Assembly (NCBI RefSeq): GCF_000170915.1
Contig: NZ_ABCT01000002.1
Span: forward strand, 124,001-188,000
Length of the DNA: 64,000 nucleotides
DNA from: Limnobacter sp. MED105
GTDB taxonomy: Bacteria > Pseudomonadota > Gammaproteobacteria > Burkholderiales > Burkholderiaceae_B
Reading direction: 5' to 3'
Every line of letters starts with the position of its first letter. Within the stretch, counting starts at the first letter, position 1. Made by a program: the position numbers and the translations under genes. The notes beneath the pieces are model-generated. The model did not search any database. It was not told the DNA's origin and saw only the letters and a program-made list of their open reading frames with translations. Positions 63,700-64,000 of this stretch are shown one piece after another.

Positions 63700-64000
63700 T
63701 TACACCCTGCCTGTGACCGGAATGCCGGCTCCATTGATATCTCGGGCGGCATCTGAGAGCAAAAATGCAATAACCCCTGCCAAAGAGTCAGGGCTGACCC
63801 AATCAGCAGGATCAGCGTCGGGCATGGCTTCGCGATTGGCGGGCGTGTCCAGAATACTGGGCAACACTGCATTGGCGCGAATGCCCAAATGTTTGTTCTC
63901 CGCAGCAAGCGCCTCTGTCAAACGCAGCACTGCCGATTTGGCTGCTGCGTAAGCACCCATGCCGTCAGCCGCTTTGCCTGCAGCAGCCGCACCAATGTTA
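63700..64000 (-). CDS. Short-chain dehydrogenase/reductase, C-terminal part (cut by window edge)
   Basis: The frame is open to the window end. The visible part starts [13 protein letters not shown] and contains the catalytic YAAAK, then the C-terminal [16 protein letters not shown] (PG/PSxxxT nucleotide-loop region), [30 protein letters not shown]. These are typical of classical SDR enzymes that use NAD(P). Substrate unknown. It ends 10 bases after the TetR gene on the other strand. Confidence 0.88.
   Translation of the reverse strand, partial: NIGAAAAGKAADGMGAYAAAKSAVLRLTEALAAENKHLGIRANAVLPSILDTPANREAMPDADPADWVSPDSLAGVIAFLLSDAARDINGAGIPVTGRV

Overview
The window looks like chromosomal DNA of a free-living betaproteobacterium of the order Burkholderiales. 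GC is roughly 50-55% and genes are densely packed. The neighbourhoods glnK-amtB next to gshA-gshB-PTS IIA-HPr-EI, metX-metW, and lipB-lipA are typical of that order. A Limnobacter-like genus is my guess from gene content and was not tested. There are no rRNA or tRNA genes, CRISPR arrays, insertion sequences or prophage genes that I can see. Nearly all open reading frames have clear family matches.

Layout. (1) 1-9561: the edge of a type VI secretion (T6SS) locus. A vgrG cut by the window edge and an OmpA-domain gene run leftwards. tssK-tssL-tssM-tagF-kinase run rightwards, mostly coupled by ATGA overlaps. (2) 9633-14132: a periplasmic binding-type protein, a DM13 protein, a small membrane protein, lipA-lipB and a GNAT gene. 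(3) 14199-18764: two secreted lipoprotein phosphoesterases, the nucleotidase preceded by a Pho-box-like site. (4) 18874-25551: a bicupin protein, a 642-base gene-free stretch rich in repeats, icmF, a small membrane protein, metW and metX. (5) 25642-33163: a leftward block for regulatory PTS, glutathione synthesis and ammonium uptake (porin-glnK-amtB). The last has a candidate sigma-54 promoter and two NtrC-type sites in front. (6) 33375-48443: housekeeping and accessory genes (ubiK, comM, Fe-S protein, MFS, Crp/Fnr regulator, DUF4394 lipoprotein, ECF sigma/anti-sigma, dps). At the end is a lactonase-like gene divergent from an acyl-CoA dehydrogenase/kinase/phosphatase trio. (7) 48455-52489: a copper-handling operon. 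(8) 52544-56926: a CoA-transferase/metal-hydrolase pair, a toxin-antitoxin pair and a YegP protein. (9) 57072-63689: an AcrAB-TolC-type efflux operon with a divergent TetR regulator and an AcrR-like operator. A short-chain dehydrogenase is cut by the right edge.

The most informative new observations are regulatory: the NtrC/sigma-54 architecture before the porin-glnK-amtB operon, the Pho-box and -10 arrangement that also decides the nucleotidase start, competing hairpins before glnK, and the AcrR-type operator. The clearest unexplained DNA is the repeat-rich stretch at 19534-20175. The best candidate for an under-described pathway is the lactonase-like/ACAD/APH-kinase/phosphatase group at 44149-48443, which may degrade 4-hydroxy acids or gamma-lactones.
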